DNA from: JAHELQ01 sp965603365
Lineage (GTDB): Bacteria; Acidobacteriota; Aminicenantia; UBA2199
Reading direction: 5' to 3'
Length of the DNA stretch: 36,409 nucleotides
Assembly: GCA_965603365.1 (NCBI GenBank)
Contig: CBFDCR010000053.1
Location: 1 to 36,409 of the forward strand
The position numbers and the translations under genes were made by a program. Below are positions 8,297 to 16,533 of the stretch, in pieces. The notes under the pieces are model-generated. The model ran no database searches, was not told where the DNA came from, and saw only the letters and a program-made list of their open reading frames with translations. Numbering within the stretch: the stretch's first letter is position 1; each line of letters opens with the position of its first letter.

Positions 8297-9232
8297 TTAA
8301 GGTGTGAATGAGGCTATGCTCCTATTGTTGGTTTCGTCGGCTTCCACTACCACATTGGTGATATCTGCGGTAGCCCTGAATGTAGAATTCATGTTATTGG
8401 CGTTGTTAAATTGCCTGGGCGGTAGGGTCAGCGTTTGTCCGGCTGCCAATCCGGTAACGCCAATCACACATGTTTGACATGCCTTGATGAAAGTCCCACC
8501 GGGGCCGACTTTTCTCTCCAGCAGGACCTTGAACGGCCCGGCCGCAGCGGTGCCTTGATTCTGTACGGTAATGAGCACGTTGAAAATCCAGTAAACGTTA
8601 CCACTGACGTCGACGCCCTTTTTTACCTTCTTAAAATTGATAGCCGGAACGATTAAATCGGGTATTCTCTTAATGTCGGTTCCAATCACCTTTAACTTGC
8701 AAAAGGATACGTTGTTTCTCTCACTGGCCTCTTTTACCTTGTTTCCGGCATCGATTACCGCCCCCAGGTAGTATATACCGGAGGGGGTATCGGCGGGAAT
8801 GGTGTTGGAGCCGTTTAACGGCACATTGACGGTACCGGCTCCTGGAAAGGAAATGTTTTCCCTGCCGCCCTTTAACAGTACATTGTCCGAATAGTTGGGG
8901 GAATAGATCGCCACCGGGGCAGGGGACGGATAGGTGGGGCTGGATGTCAGGATAAGGTCTACAACGACATTGTTGACAGGAGTTGAAAAGGTACTGCGGG
9001 CCTTCACCTGAAAACCGGCATTAAGATCCTCACCGGCTTTCACTACGCTTTTGGGGCACTGCACGATTTTAATGGTTAAGTCGTTTTTTAATAGTGTTAA
9101 TCTCTTTCTGGCTACCCGCTGCTTGAGGGTCTGTTGGGGAAATAAGAAGTCTGACGCGATTAAAAATGTAAATAAAAGCAGCAAAATTCCACCCGGCACT
9201 AATAATTTCCTGGACACTCTTTTACGTTTCAT
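8297..9232 (-). CDS. Secreted or membrane-anchored CARDB-domain protein
   Basis: A 311-residue protein with a basic N-terminus and one hydrophobic segment (LLVPGGILLLLFTFLIAS) acting as signal or anchor. Two CARDB-like beta-sandwich domains follow. The first (about 50-185) ends in YYLGAVIDAGNKVKEASERNN; the second (about 190-311) ends in VVVEADETNNRS. These D/E-x-NN ends are the hallmark of CARDB repeats found in bacterial adhesins and cell-surface proteins. The ATG at 9232 is supported by GGAGG 6-7 nt upstream on the minus strand. Likely role: extracellular binding or scaffolding. The ligand is unknown. Confidence 0.82.
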   Translation of the reverse strand: MKRKRVSRKLLVPGGILLLLFTFLIASDFLFPQQTLKQRVARKRLTLLKNDLTIKIVQCPKSVVKAGEDLNAGFQVKARSTFSTPVNNVVVDLILTSSPTYPSPAPVAIYSPNYSDNVLLKGGRENISFPGAGTVNVPLNGSNTIPADTPSGIYYLGAVIDAGNKVKEASERNNVSFCKLKVIGTDIKRIPDLIVPAINFKKVKKGVDVSGNVYWIFNVLITVQNQGTAAAGPFKVLLERKVGPGGTFIKACQTCVIGVTGLAAGQTLTLPPRQFNNANNMNSTFRATADITNVVVEADETNNRSIASFTP

Positions 9233-9310
9233 ATTTTTCCTCCATTTTGTCAGTTTATTCCTTAAATAAAAATTTCATAACAGATATCTCATCCCTCTCG
9301 TATTTTTTTG

Positions 9311-9339
9311 TTGAAATTTAGGGGTAATTCGTTTACATT
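9311..9339 (+). promoter_or_regulatory. Predicted promoter for the asparaginase-family gene
   Basis: TTGAAA at 9311-9316 and TACATT at 9334-9339 are separated by 17 bp. The site lies 49 bp upstream of the ATG at 9388. The -10 box is a moderate match. Confidence 0.45.
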
Positions 9340-9387
9340 TATAGGGAACGATGCTTCATTCATAATTTTTTTATAGGAGGTCTGGAT

Positions 9388-10452
9388 ATGAACGGTATAT
9401 CGCGGCGTCAGTTTGTGAGAAAGAGCTTTGGATTCGGAACCGGCCTGTTTTTCTTGAAATCCTTTGGTGTGGGGGCAAACCGGAAGGGCAGTAAGCTTCC
9501 CATCATCGTTACCAGCCATACGAATAACACCGGCCAGGAAGCACTAAAGGCAGGCTGGGAAATCCTGGCTGGGGGCGGTTCGGCCCTGGATGCGGTGGAG
9601 CGGGCCACCAACATCATCGAACTGGACCCCGAAGACGTGAGTGTGGGCTTTGGTGGGCTGCCCAACGAGGAGGGGGTGGTGCAACTGGACGCCTCCATCA
9701 TGGACGGCAGCACCTACAATGCCGGTGCAGTGGCCTCGCTGGAAAGCATCAAGACCCCCAGTTCGCTGGCCCGGGTGGTGATGGAGAAAACCGACCATGT
9801 GCTGCTGGTGGGTGACGATGCCCTGAAATTTGCCAGGAAGTGGGGCTTTAAAGAGGAGAATTTACTGACCGAGAAGGCCCGCAATATCTGGCTGCGCTGG
9901 AAAAACGGTCTCAGCGAGAACGATGACTGGGGGCCGCCGGAGCACTTGCAGACGCCTCCACAAAAGGCCCTGGGTTTGGGCATGACGGAAGAAAAAGAGC
10001 ACCATTACGGCACCACCAATGTACTGGCAGTGGATCAGCACGGCCATATTGCCGGCATTACCAGTACCAGCGGCCTGGCCTTCAAGATTCCCGGTCGGGT
10101 AGGGGATTCGCCGATTATCGGGGCCGGCCTCTACGTGGACAACGAGGTGGGGGCTGCCGGTGCCACCGGCCGGGGCGAAGATGTGATCAAATCCTGTGCC
10201 AGTTTTTATATTGTGCTGGGCATGAAGCAGGGACGGACGCCCCAGCAGGCCTGTGAGGATGCGGTCGCTATGATTGTTGAGAAGTACAGGCAGGTCAATC
10301 CCGCGTTCTCCCCCAGCGAGAAGTTTGTGGCCGTCAATAAAAAAGGTGAAGTCGGCTGTGCCGGCCTGAAACTCAAAAAACCCCCCAGGATGTCGATAAT
10401 GAATGCAGACGGCTATACGCTTTATCCAGGCAAATTATTCGGGAATCGTTGA
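9388..10452 (+). CDS. Tat-exported N4-(beta-N-acetylglucosaminyl)-L-asparaginase (Ntn hydrolase)
   Basis: A 354-residue glycosylasparaginase-family protein that should hydrolyse the GlcNAc-Asn bond left after glycoprotein breakdown. The N-terminus carries a twin-arginine signal (SRRQFVRKSFGFGTGLFF). The autoprocessing site is visible: in HHYGTTNVLAVDQHGHIAG the first Thr (Thr209) aligns with the catalytic N-terminal threonine of the beta chain, followed by TSTSG and GDSPIIGAGLYVDNEVGAAGATGRGE, which hold the substrate-binding residues. Upstream, GGGSALDAVERATNIIE and the VGFGGLPNEEG strand are typical of the alpha chain. GGAGG at 9376-9380 supports the start. Together with the peptidase and Asp-box protein nearby it suggests use of external glycoprotein material (inference). 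Confidence 0.92.
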   Translation: MNGISRRQFVRKSFGFGTGLFFLKSFGVGANRKGSKLPIIVTSHTNNTGQEALKAGWEILAGGGSALDAVERATNIIELDPEDVSVGFGGLPNEEGVVQLDASIMDGSTYNAGAVASLESIKTPSSLARVVMEKTDHVLLVGDDALKFARKWGFKEENLLTEKARNIWLRWKNGLSENDDWGPPEHLQTPPQKALGLGMTEEKEHHYGTTNVLAVDQHGHIAGITSTSGLAFKIPGRVGDSPIIGAGLYVDNEVGAAGATGRGEDVIKSCASFYIVLGMKQGRTPQQACEDAVAMIVEKYRQVNPAFSPSEKFVAVNKKGEVGCAGLKLKKPPRMSIMNADGYTLYPGKLFGNR

Positions 10453-10524
10453 AGCCAACTCAATTCCCCATTCACCTGAACGATTGGCAATTACTGCCAG
10501 ATGCCGCCAAAAAAATTATTTTAG

Positions 10525-10553
10525 TTGACAAAAATCGAGAGTGATAATATTAT
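10525..10553 (+). promoter_or_regulatory. Strong predicted sigma70-type promoter of the signalling operon
   Basis: TTGACA at 10525-10530 is a perfect -35 box, and TATTAT at 10548-10553 is a good -10 box at the ideal 17-bp spacing. It lies about 110 bp upstream of the histidine kinase start and likely drives the genes up to 16029, which are closely packed on one strand. Confidence 0.7.
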
Positions 10554-10660
10554 TAGAGTATGATGGTAATACAAATAGAGTATAGATGGAGTAAGAGGGA
10601 AATAGATACCGGGAATGTAAATATATTCCAAGAATCGTTGGACCTGGAAATCGCCAGGAT

Positions 10661-12613
10661 ATGAGGATGAAAATGTCGATTAGAGCTAAGTTAATCCTTA
10701 GTTTTTTGATGATCATCGTAGCCATAGTTATCATTACCCTGGGGGTTGGATTTCACATTATCGGCAAAGGAATTGTTAGAGAAGCACAAACCAAGGTTGA
10801 GATGGATTTAAATGCAGCCCGGGAGGTATACCTACAAAAATTGAAAGAGATCCAGGAAGCGGTTCGCTTCACCTCGCTTAGACGGTTTGCTGTGCGAGAG
10901 GCAATTAAACAAAATAATCGTGAAATTTTACTTGCTGCACTCAAGCTGAGCAGGGAAACCAGCGGCCTGGATGTTCTTACTGTTATTGACCGGAATGGGC
11001 GTGTGCTCGTTCGCTCCCAGAATCCCGGTCTTTACGGTGATTCTCAGAGAGAAGATATGCTTGTTAAAAAAGTATTGGCAATCAGGCAATCACTTGCTAC
11101 CACTGTTATTGTTCCCTACCATGAACTGGCTAAAGAATCGGCAGCGCTGGCTGAGCAGGCCCGTATCAGACTCATTCCAACATCAAAGGCTGTGCCCAGG
11201 CAGCAAACGGAGGAAACCTCTGGTTTGATGCTAAAGGCGGCTTCTCCTGTTGTTGATGATAACGGCGAGTTACTGGGTGCTATCTATGGAGGGGTATTGC
11301 TCAATAAAAATTTTGAAATTGTCGATAAGGTTAAGGATACAGTATACAAAGGAATGTCTTATAAAGGTAGGGAGATTGGAACAGCCACGATTTTTTTGAA
11401 AGACACCAGGATTTCTACAAATGTTAAAAATAAAGACGGGACTCGATCTATTGGTACCCGGGTGTCGGCTGAAGTATACGATCATGTTTTGAAGAGAGGC
11501 AAGACATGGAAAAGCCGCGCCTTTGTGGTGAACGACTGGTATATTACCGCCTACGAGCCTATTAGAAATATAAACAGCGATATCATTGGGATTTTGTATG
11601 TCGGTATTCTTGAAGATAAGTTTATTGATATGAAAAAGGAGACCTTCTGGATTTTTCTTGGAATTACGGTGGGTGGTTTAATCGTCGCTTTCTTGATTTC
11701 GTACATACTGGCCGGTGGTATTACTAAACCGCTGAGAGATTTGGTGTCTGCGGCCCAGAAACTGGCCGATGGTGACTTGAACCAAAATGTAAAGGTCAAA
11801 CCGGGGAATGAAATAGGAAAATTAGGCAGGGCGTTTAACTTTATGGTACAGGCAATTACAGAAAGAGATGAGCAGTTGAAGGCGCGAGCGAAGGAAATAG
11901 TTGGCAGGTCTGAAAGACTGGCCATGATTGGTCAATTGGCCGCAGGAGTGGCTCATGAATTAAATAATCCTTTATGCAGCATTATTATTTTCAGCCACAT
12001 TTTGTTGGAGGATCCTGATATCAAAGGACCTATCAGGAAGAATTTAGAAACAATTGTGAAGGAATCAACGCGCTGCAAAGAAATTGTAAAGGGACTTCTG
12101 GATTTTGCCCGCCAGACTGAACCGGAAATGAAACTCGCTATTATAAATGATGTTCTCCGCTCTACTTTATCTTTGGTAGAAAAACAAACCTTATTTCAGA
12201 ACATTCGAATTACTACACGAATCGAACCCGATTTACCGGAAGTTGAGATTGATACCACCCAGATTCAGCAGGTCTTTATGAATATTATTATTAATGCGGC
12301 TGAAGCCATGGGTGGGTGGGGCGAACTAACCGTAGCAAATAGGCTCTCGCAGGATAAACGGTTTGTTGAAGTGGCGTTTACGGATACCGGCTGCGGCATC
12401 AGCCAGGATAATATGAAGAGATTATTTGAACCCTTTTTCACCACCAAAGAAGTCGGTCATGGGACCGGACTTGGTTTAGCGATTATTTACGGTTATATAG
12501 AAAAACATAAAGGAAGTATTGATGTTCAGAGCGTTGTTGGCGAGGGTGCAACTTTTACCATTAAGTTACCCATAATCAATCAAACAAAAAAGCCAATAAA
12601 AGCAATTAGCTAA
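10661..12613 (+). CDS. Membrane histidine kinase (Cache-HAMP-HisKA-HATPase)
   Basis: A 650-residue sensor kinase. Order: TM1 (about 8-30, LILSFLMIIVAIVIITLGVG), a periplasmic double- or single-Cache sensor (about 40-325, with DVLTVIDRNGRVLVRSQNPG and GATIFLKDTRIST), TM2 (about 330-352), HAMP (353-405), DHp domain with phosphoacceptor His432 in GVAHELNNPL, and a HATPase_c domain with N box (NIIINAAEAMG), G1 (DTGCGIS), F box (FEPFFTTK) and G2 (GTGLGLAI). The HELNNPL H box is of the NtrB-like group. ATGs at 10661, 10667 and 10673 are all possible; AGGA at 10656-10659 best fits 10667. It leads an operon with the microprotein and receiver gene that follow. Confidence 0.92.
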   Translation: MRMKMSIRAKLILSFLMIIVAIVIITLGVGFHIIGKGIVREAQTKVEMDLNAAREVYLQKLKEIQEAVRFTSLRRFAVREAIKQNNREILLAALKLSRETSGLDVLTVIDRNGRVLVRSQNPGLYGDSQREDMLVKKVLAIRQSLATTVIVPYHELAKESAALAEQARIRLIPTSKAVPRQQTEETSGLMLKAASPVVDDNGELLGAIYGGVLLNKNFEIVDKVKDTVYKGMSYKGREIGTATIFLKDTRISTNVKNKDGTRSIGTRVSAEVYDHVLKRGKTWKSRAFVVNDWYITAYEPIRNINSDIIGILYVGILEDKFIDMKKETFWIFLGITVGGLIVAFLISYILAGGITKPLRDLVSAAQKLADGDLNQNVKVKPGNEIGKLGRAFNFMVQAITERDEQLKARAKEIVGRSERLAMIGQLAAGVAHELNNPLCSIIIFSHILLEDPDIKGPIRKNLETIVKESTRCKEIVKGLLDFARQTEPEMKLAIINDVLRSTLSLVEKQTLFQNIRITTRIEPDLPEVEIDTTQIQQVFMNIIINAAEAMGGWGELTVANRLSQDKRFVEVAFTDTGCGISQDNMKRLFEPFFTTKEVGHGTGLGLAIIYGYIEKHKGSIDVQSVVGEGATFTIKLPIINQTKKPIKAIS

Positions 12614-12635
12614 ACACTGATAAATGAGGTATTAA

Positions 12636-12752
12636 ATGCGTAAAAAAAAGAATATGCCGGTTGTTGACGATGCCCCGCAAACTGGATTCAAATTTGTTAG
12701 CGAGAACCCCCGGCATCCCCGGTTTCTGCCTGTCGAAGAGTTATTGAAATGA
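12636..12752 (+). CDS. 38-aa microprotein between kinase and response regulator
   Basis: A short frame, ATG 12636 to TGA 12752, encoding a basic N-terminus (MRKKKNMPVVDDAP) and the tail PRHPRFLPVEELLK. A GAGG lies about 7 nt upstream. Its stop overlaps the start of the next gene as ATGA at 12749-12752, the classical arrangement of translational coupling. This overlap and the good ribosome-binding site argue that it is translated. It has no membrane segment or cysteine. Possible roles are a kinase/regulator connector or simply a coupling leader. I do not recognise the family. Confidence 0.6.
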   Translation: MRKKKNMPVVDDAPQTGFKFVSENPRHPRFLPVEELLK

Positions 12753-13384
12753 ATGAACCGTCAACCATTTTAATTATTGATGACGAACAATCCATGCGAG
12801 ATTCCTGTTCCCTGGTGCTCACCAAAGATGGGCATTGTGTGGCTACAGCCGAGAATGGAATGACCGGACTGGAAAAAATAAAATTGTCAAATCCCGATTT
12901 AGTCCTGGTTGATATCAAGATGCCCGGAATAAACGGAATGGAGGTGCTGGACAAAGTCAGGGAAATAGATCCGACTATTGTTGCCATTGTTATTACCGGC
13001 TATGCAAACATGGAATCAGCCATCGATGCATTCAAAAGGGGAGCCTACGATTTTCTACCAAAGCCCTTTACCCCAAATGAGCTGCGCATCATCATTGAAA
13101 GAGGTCTAGAAAGAAGAAGATTAATCCTTAGATCCATTACCCTGGAGAATCAAAAAGAAAAAATGAGGGATTTTTTTATCACCATGGTATCGCACCAACT
13201 GCAGAGCCCCCTGGCTACAGTTCAGCAGAGCCTTGAAGTGATTCTCACCGGTATCGTCGGGAACGTTGAGGAAAAACAGAAGAAGTTACTCACCAGAGCG
13301 AAGGAGCTAATTGACGATCTTCTAAAACTCATCAAAGAATGGCTGGATCTTACTAAAAATGAAGTGCAAAAAAAGTGTCGATAA
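12749..13384 (+). CDS. Receiver protein with DHp-like domain but no ATPase domain
   Basis: 211 residues. Residues 5-120 are a receiver domain: acidic pocket IIDDEQ, phosphoacceptor Asp55 in LVDIKMPG, and VITGYAN and PKPFTPNE for the switch Thr and Lys. Residues about 130-205 resemble a histidine-kinase dimerisation domain with His149 in VSHQLQSPLATVQQ. The protein stops before any HATPase_c domain, so it cannot autophosphorylate. It could be a phosphorelay intermediate (Asp55 to His149 or the reverse) served by the kinase upstream. The start is fixed by the ATGA overlap with the microprotein gene. Confidence 0.85.
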   Translation: MNEPSTILIIDDEQSMRDSCSLVLTKDGHCVATAENGMTGLEKIKLSNPDLVLVDIKMPGINGMEVLDKVREIDPTIVAIVITGYANMESAIDAFKRGAYDFLPKPFTPNELRIIIERGLERRRLILRSITLENQKEKMRDFFITMVSHQLQSPLATVQQSLEVILTGIVGNVEEKQKKLLTRAKELIDDLLKLIKEWLDLTKNEVQKKCR

Positions 13385-13410
13385 AAAAATAAACAAATAA
13401 GGAGGAAAAA

Positions 13411-14334
13411 ATGAATGAAGATTGTACATGCACAGAAGAAATACTGGAGACTTCGATTTACCTACCGGAGGAGGCAACATTAACCAGGAAGGAGATAATG
13501 ACCCCATTTGACACCTTTTTCGAATTTGAATTAAAGAACCGTTTCTTAAATCATCTACCTGGTCAATTTGTAGAAATTTCCATACCGGGAATTGGGGAGG
13601 CTCCCATCTCCATTTCTTCGCCCCCTTCTGATAACAAGAAGTTCGAGATGGTAATCCGGAATGTAGGTACAGTCACCAATGCCATTCATTCTTTAGAATT
13701 AGGAGATCATATCGGTGTTAGGGGGCCTTATGGGACATCTTTCCCTATGGACAATTTAAAAGGGAAAAGTCTATTGTTTATAGCCGGGGGAATAGGTCTG
13801 GTGCCTTCAAGATCGGCCATTCTTTATGCCTTGCAGCATAGAGAAGATTACAAGGATATCTCAATTTTGTTTGGATGCAAGAATTTGACTCAACGGCTCT
13901 TTGTAGATGAACTGGAAGAATGGAAAAAAAGAGATGATATTGTATGTCATGAAACTGTAGACACAACCGATCTTTCTGACTATCTTGAGTTATTGAAGAT
14001 GGACATATCCAATCGAGGCCCTGTTCCCGATTGGCACCCAAAAGAATGGAAAGATAATGTGGGTGTGATTACGACACTATTCCCAAAACTTACAGGTATT
14101 GACCCCGGTGAAACCTATACCATTATTGTAGGACCACCGGTCATGTACAAGTATGTCATATTGGGATTGCATGATATGGAGTTTTCGGATGACCACATTA
14201 TTGTTTCACTTGAAAGGAGAATGAAATGTGGAGTCGGGAAATGCGGTCACTGCCAGATGGATAGTTTTTATATTTGCCAGGATGGACCGGTATTTTATTA
14301 CAGCGATATAAATCATATAAGGGGGGCGATCTAA
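13411..14334 (+). CDS. FAD/NAD(P)-binding oxidoreductase with 2Fe-2S cluster (hydrogenase gamma-type)
   Basis: 307 residues with the ferredoxin-NADP reductase fold seen in gamma subunits of sulfhydrogenases and in AsrB-, PyrK- and HdrF-like proteins. The FAD-binding barrel occupies about 25-115 (PGQFVEISIPG, then APISISS, then GPYGTSFPM). The NAD(P) domain begins with LLFIAGGIGLVPSRSAI (about 121-137). The C-terminal CGVGKCGHC plus a further Cys eight residues on gives the 2Fe-2S or related cluster site. It moves electrons between NAD(P)H, flavin and Fe-S partners in the cytoplasm. GGAGG with 5-6 nt spacing supports the start. The catalytic hydrogenase subunits expected next are missing; only a remnant follows directly. 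Confidence 0.88.
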   Translation: MNEDCTCTEEILETSIYLPEEATLTRKEIMTPFDTFFEFELKNRFLNHLPGQFVEISIPGIGEAPISISSPPSDNKKFEMVIRNVGTVTNAIHSLELGDHIGVRGPYGTSFPMDNLKGKSLLFIAGGIGLVPSRSAILYALQHREDYKDISILFGCKNLTQRLFVDELEEWKKRDDIVCHETVDTTDLSDYLELLKMDISNRGPVPDWHPKEWKDNVGVITTLFPKLTGIDPGETYTIIVGPPVMYKYVILGLHDMEFSDDHIIVSLERRMKCGVGKCGHCQMDSFYICQDGPVFYYSDINHIRGAI

Positions 14335-14423
14335 TCAAATTCAAAATAAAAGTTGCCTTTTTTGATTTTGCCTGCTGTGAGGGCTGCCCCCTCTTTTGGT
14401 TGAAGATGTATATAATGAGATAA
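14334..14423 (+). pseudogene. Remnant of a NiFe-hydrogenase small (delta) subunit gene
   Basis: In frame from 14334 the sequence reads ATC then KFKIKVAFFDFACCEGCPL followed by nine more codons and TAA. The block VAFFDFACCEGC is the N-terminal Fe-S signature of hydrogenase small/delta subunits of the sulfhydrogenase and F420-nonreducing types. The start codon appears to have mutated from ATG to ATC at 14334-14336, exactly where a TAATG overlap with the preceding gene would be expected. Only about 29 codons of a gene that normally spans some 250 remain. The following 80 bases (14424-14503) hold no intact gene. Confidence 0.7.
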
Positions 14424-14503
14424 AGAAGAGGTACTGGAAATGCGTGAATTGTCAGCAGTGATGGAGGGCCCATATTGAATCTTGTAGACACACTGGAGAA
14501 ATA

Positions 14504-15214
14504 ATGCATGATATGAGCGACGATAGGAAGGCATTGGCCATACTGGCTCATGATCTAAAGGCCCCCCTATCGGCAATAATCGATCTATTAGGTGTCATAG
14601 AAAAAGGATACGTGAGCGATATAAACAAGACCCGGGATCTGGTTGCCAGGGCCAGTCAAAAGGCTGAAACCCTTATCAAAATGGTGGATGACATATTGGA
14701 TTGTGCCGTGCCTTCAAATAACTCGAAGATGAAAAGAGAGACCCTTAGAATTTTCGATATAGTTAAAGAATCCATCCATACGGTGAAACCTTTTGCTGAT
14801 AGTAGGAATATCACCTTAACTTATCACCCCGAACTATGGGGTGAGAGATTTGTGAGCGGGAATTATACATTTCTCTTAAGGGTGTTCAATAATATCCTCA
14901 TGAATGCCATTAAATACAACAAAGAAATTGGGCAAATCTCCATCGATTGTGCGGAAGATATTGAAAGTAAGAATATCTCGATAAGAATCCGTGATACGGG
15001 TGTCGGTATACCTGAAGATGAAATCGATCAGGTATTTGATGTCTTTGAGAGGGGCAGGTATGCCGGGAAGAATATTGATGGCAGTATTGGGTTAGGTCTC
15101 TCTCTTGTAAGAGAAATTGTCAAAGATCATGAAGGTAAAGTAAATTTGACCAGCAAAGTCGGTGAGGGCACCACCGTAACGATTACCTTGCCTTATATGC
15201 CCCGAAAGAAATAA
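14504..15214 (+). CDS. Soluble histidine kinase (HisKA-HATPase only)
   Basis: A 236-residue cytoplasmic kinase core. The DHp domain starts almost at the N-terminus with His16 in LAHDLKAPLSAI. The HATPase_c domain has an N box (NILMNAIKYN), G1 (DTGVGIPED), F box (VFDVFERG) and G2 (GSIGLGLSLVREI). There is no sensor or membrane segment, so it must receive its input from a partner, possibly the neighbouring receiver proteins. GGAG lies 5-6 nt before ATG 14504. The reading frame is open for some way upstream but interrupted by TGA at 14459, consistent with a deletion joint between hydrogenase and kinase genes. Confidence 0.9.
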   Translation: MHDMSDDRKALAILAHDLKAPLSAIIDLLGVIEKGYVSDINKTRDLVARASQKAETLIKMVDDILDCAVPSNNSKMKRETLRIFDIVKESIHTVKPFADSRNITLTYHPELWGERFVSGNYTFLLRVFNNILMNAIKYNKEIGQISIDCAEDIESKNISIRIRDTGVGIPEDEIDQVFDVFERGRYAGKNIDGSIGLGLSLVREIVKDHEGKVNLTSKVGEGTTVTITLPYMPRKK

Positions 15215-15234
15215 GGGATTAAAGGAGGGAAAAA

Positions 15235-16029
15235 ATGATGTATAAAGCCAATATTTTGGTTGTGGATGACGATAAATCGATCTGTGAAGGCGTGGCCAGT
15301 GTATTGAGGGCTGATGGGTATGGGGTTGATATGGTATTTGGTGGGAATGAAGCTTTAGAGATCGCAGGAAAAAACAGGTATGCGATTATTGTTGTAGATT
15401 TGATGCTTCCTGGAATAAGCGGGATTGATCTTTTAAAGGAGATAAAGAATAAGAAACCAGATGTATCGGTTATAATGATCACGGGATATCCGTCGATTCA
15501 AACGGCGGTTCAGTCAATTAAGTTGGGTGCCTTTGATTATATACCTAAACCCTTTACCCCTAATGAGTTGCGCAGCCTGGTGGCCAGGGCCCTGGAAATG
15601 AGGTATGTATACGAGGAAGTGGCATCCAGGTTGAATATCAAGGAGGACAGGCTGGTGGAAATTTCCATACCCGAGGGCCTGTATTGTATACCCAGCCATA
15701 CCTGGGTAAAGATGGAAGAAGATGGCAAGGTACGCATCGGCATCCACCATGCGCTGCTTAGAGCAATTAAAGGCCTTGCATCTATCGAGTTTCCCGAAAA
15801 AAACGAAACCAGGCATCAGGGAGAAGCCTGTATCAGGCTGAAGGCTTCTAATAACCAGACCCATCGGTTATGGGCCCCTGTCAGCGGTAGAGTGATTCAG
15901 GTCAACAAAGAATTAGAGGAGGATTTGTCCAGGTTGATGCATGATCCCTATGAGAGAGGCTGGCTGTTACTTCTGGAACCACTCCACTATGATGACGATA
16001 TCAAAAACCTCGTTGTTCTGCAGCCTTAA
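15235..16029 (+). CDS. Response regulator fused to a GcvH (lipoyl-type) domain
   Basis: 264 residues. Residues 1-120 form a receiver domain (VVDDDKS, phosphoacceptor Asp55 in VVDLMLPGIS, MITGYPS, PKPFTPNE). Residues about 140-255 match glycine-cleavage H-protein: GLYCIPSHTWVKMEEDGKVRI, then RLKASNNQTHRLWAPVSGRV, then ERGWLLLLEP. Lys203 in RLKAS falls where GcvH carries its lipoyl-lysine (normally ESVKA), although the surrounding residues differ. There is no DNA-binding domain. A lipoylated or lipoyl-mimic output suggests redox or metabolic coupling in place of transcription control (inference). AGGAGGG upstream supports the start. It follows the soluble kinase by 20 bp, so the two likely form a pair. 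Confidence 0.88.
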   Translation: MMYKANILVVDDDKSICEGVASVLRADGYGVDMVFGGNEALEIAGKNRYAIIVVDLMLPGISGIDLLKEIKNKKPDVSVIMITGYPSIQTAVQSIKLGAFDYIPKPFTPNELRSLVARALEMRYVYEEVASRLNIKEDRLVEISIPEGLYCIPSHTWVKMEEDGKVRIGIHHALLRAIKGLASIEFPEKNETRHQGEACIRLKASNNQTHRLWAPVSGRVIQVNKELEEDLSRLMHDPYERGWLLLLEPLHYDDDIKNLVVLQP

Positions 16030-16092
16030 AGTGATTCCAGAAGTTCGGTTTTATGGCGAATTTCGCATATTTGCAATGGTCATTGCTAATGG

Positions 16093-16533
16093 CTATTCGG
16101 CGAGGTCGAGGTTGTTTTCTTCCAGCCAGGTATAGATGCGCTGGCGGATGCACTCCCGGCGAAACTTGTACCAGCGGCCGTTTTCCTCGGGGTTTTCCAG
16201 CAAAGCCTGCTTGAAACTGGAGAAGGGGTTGGGTTTGGTCAGTACCGCCCCCAGTTTAGCCCGCAGGTATTTATCTTTTACCGTCTCTTTAAATTTTTCC
16301 ATATCCCGGTAAGCTTCGTAAGTCAGTGTACCGGTAATCTCCACATATTCGGCACTGTCGAACGCATTCCTGGATTCGATTTGCCGGCCCGTCTCGTCGA
16401 AACCGCCGCCGAAGTTCGTATGTACCGCGATTCTGCCAGTGCTTATATTTAGATAACGGGTGACGTCGTCGGAACCGATGTCAAAGGCCTTGATTAAATC
16501 TTCCATATTAATGTTAATTGTTCGTCTGGCCAT
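16093..16533 (-). CDS. UPF0158 family protein
   Basis: 146 residues. The family pattern is clear: an N-terminal domain with TRYLNISTGRIAV and a C-terminal block FSSFKQALLENPEENGRWYKFRRECIRQRIYTWLEE, with the conserved F-x-x-F-K-x-x-L and W-x-x-F-R spacing of UPF0158. The function of the family is unknown. It is a soluble, likely cytoplasmic protein. It is divergent from the permease gene at 16708 and convergent with the signalling operon; the 63-bp gap to 16029 holds no strong terminator. Confidence 0.78.
   Translation of the reverse strand: MARRTININMEDLIKAFDIGSDDVTRYLNISTGRIAVHTNFGGGFDETGRQIESRNAFDSAEYVEITGTLTYEAYRDMEKFKETVKDKYLRAKLGAVLTKPNPFSSFKQALLENPEENGRWYKFRRECIRQRIYTWLEENNLDLAE

Noticed and set aside
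10486..10524. Terminator after the asparaginase gene
   Set aside because: Only a 5-bp stem (TGGCA/TGCCA) without an adjacent T run.
14424..14503. Possible Cys-rich peptide (RYWKCVNCQQ) in the frame of the soluble kinase
   Set aside because: Interrupted by TGA at 14459 and without a start; treated as deletion debris.
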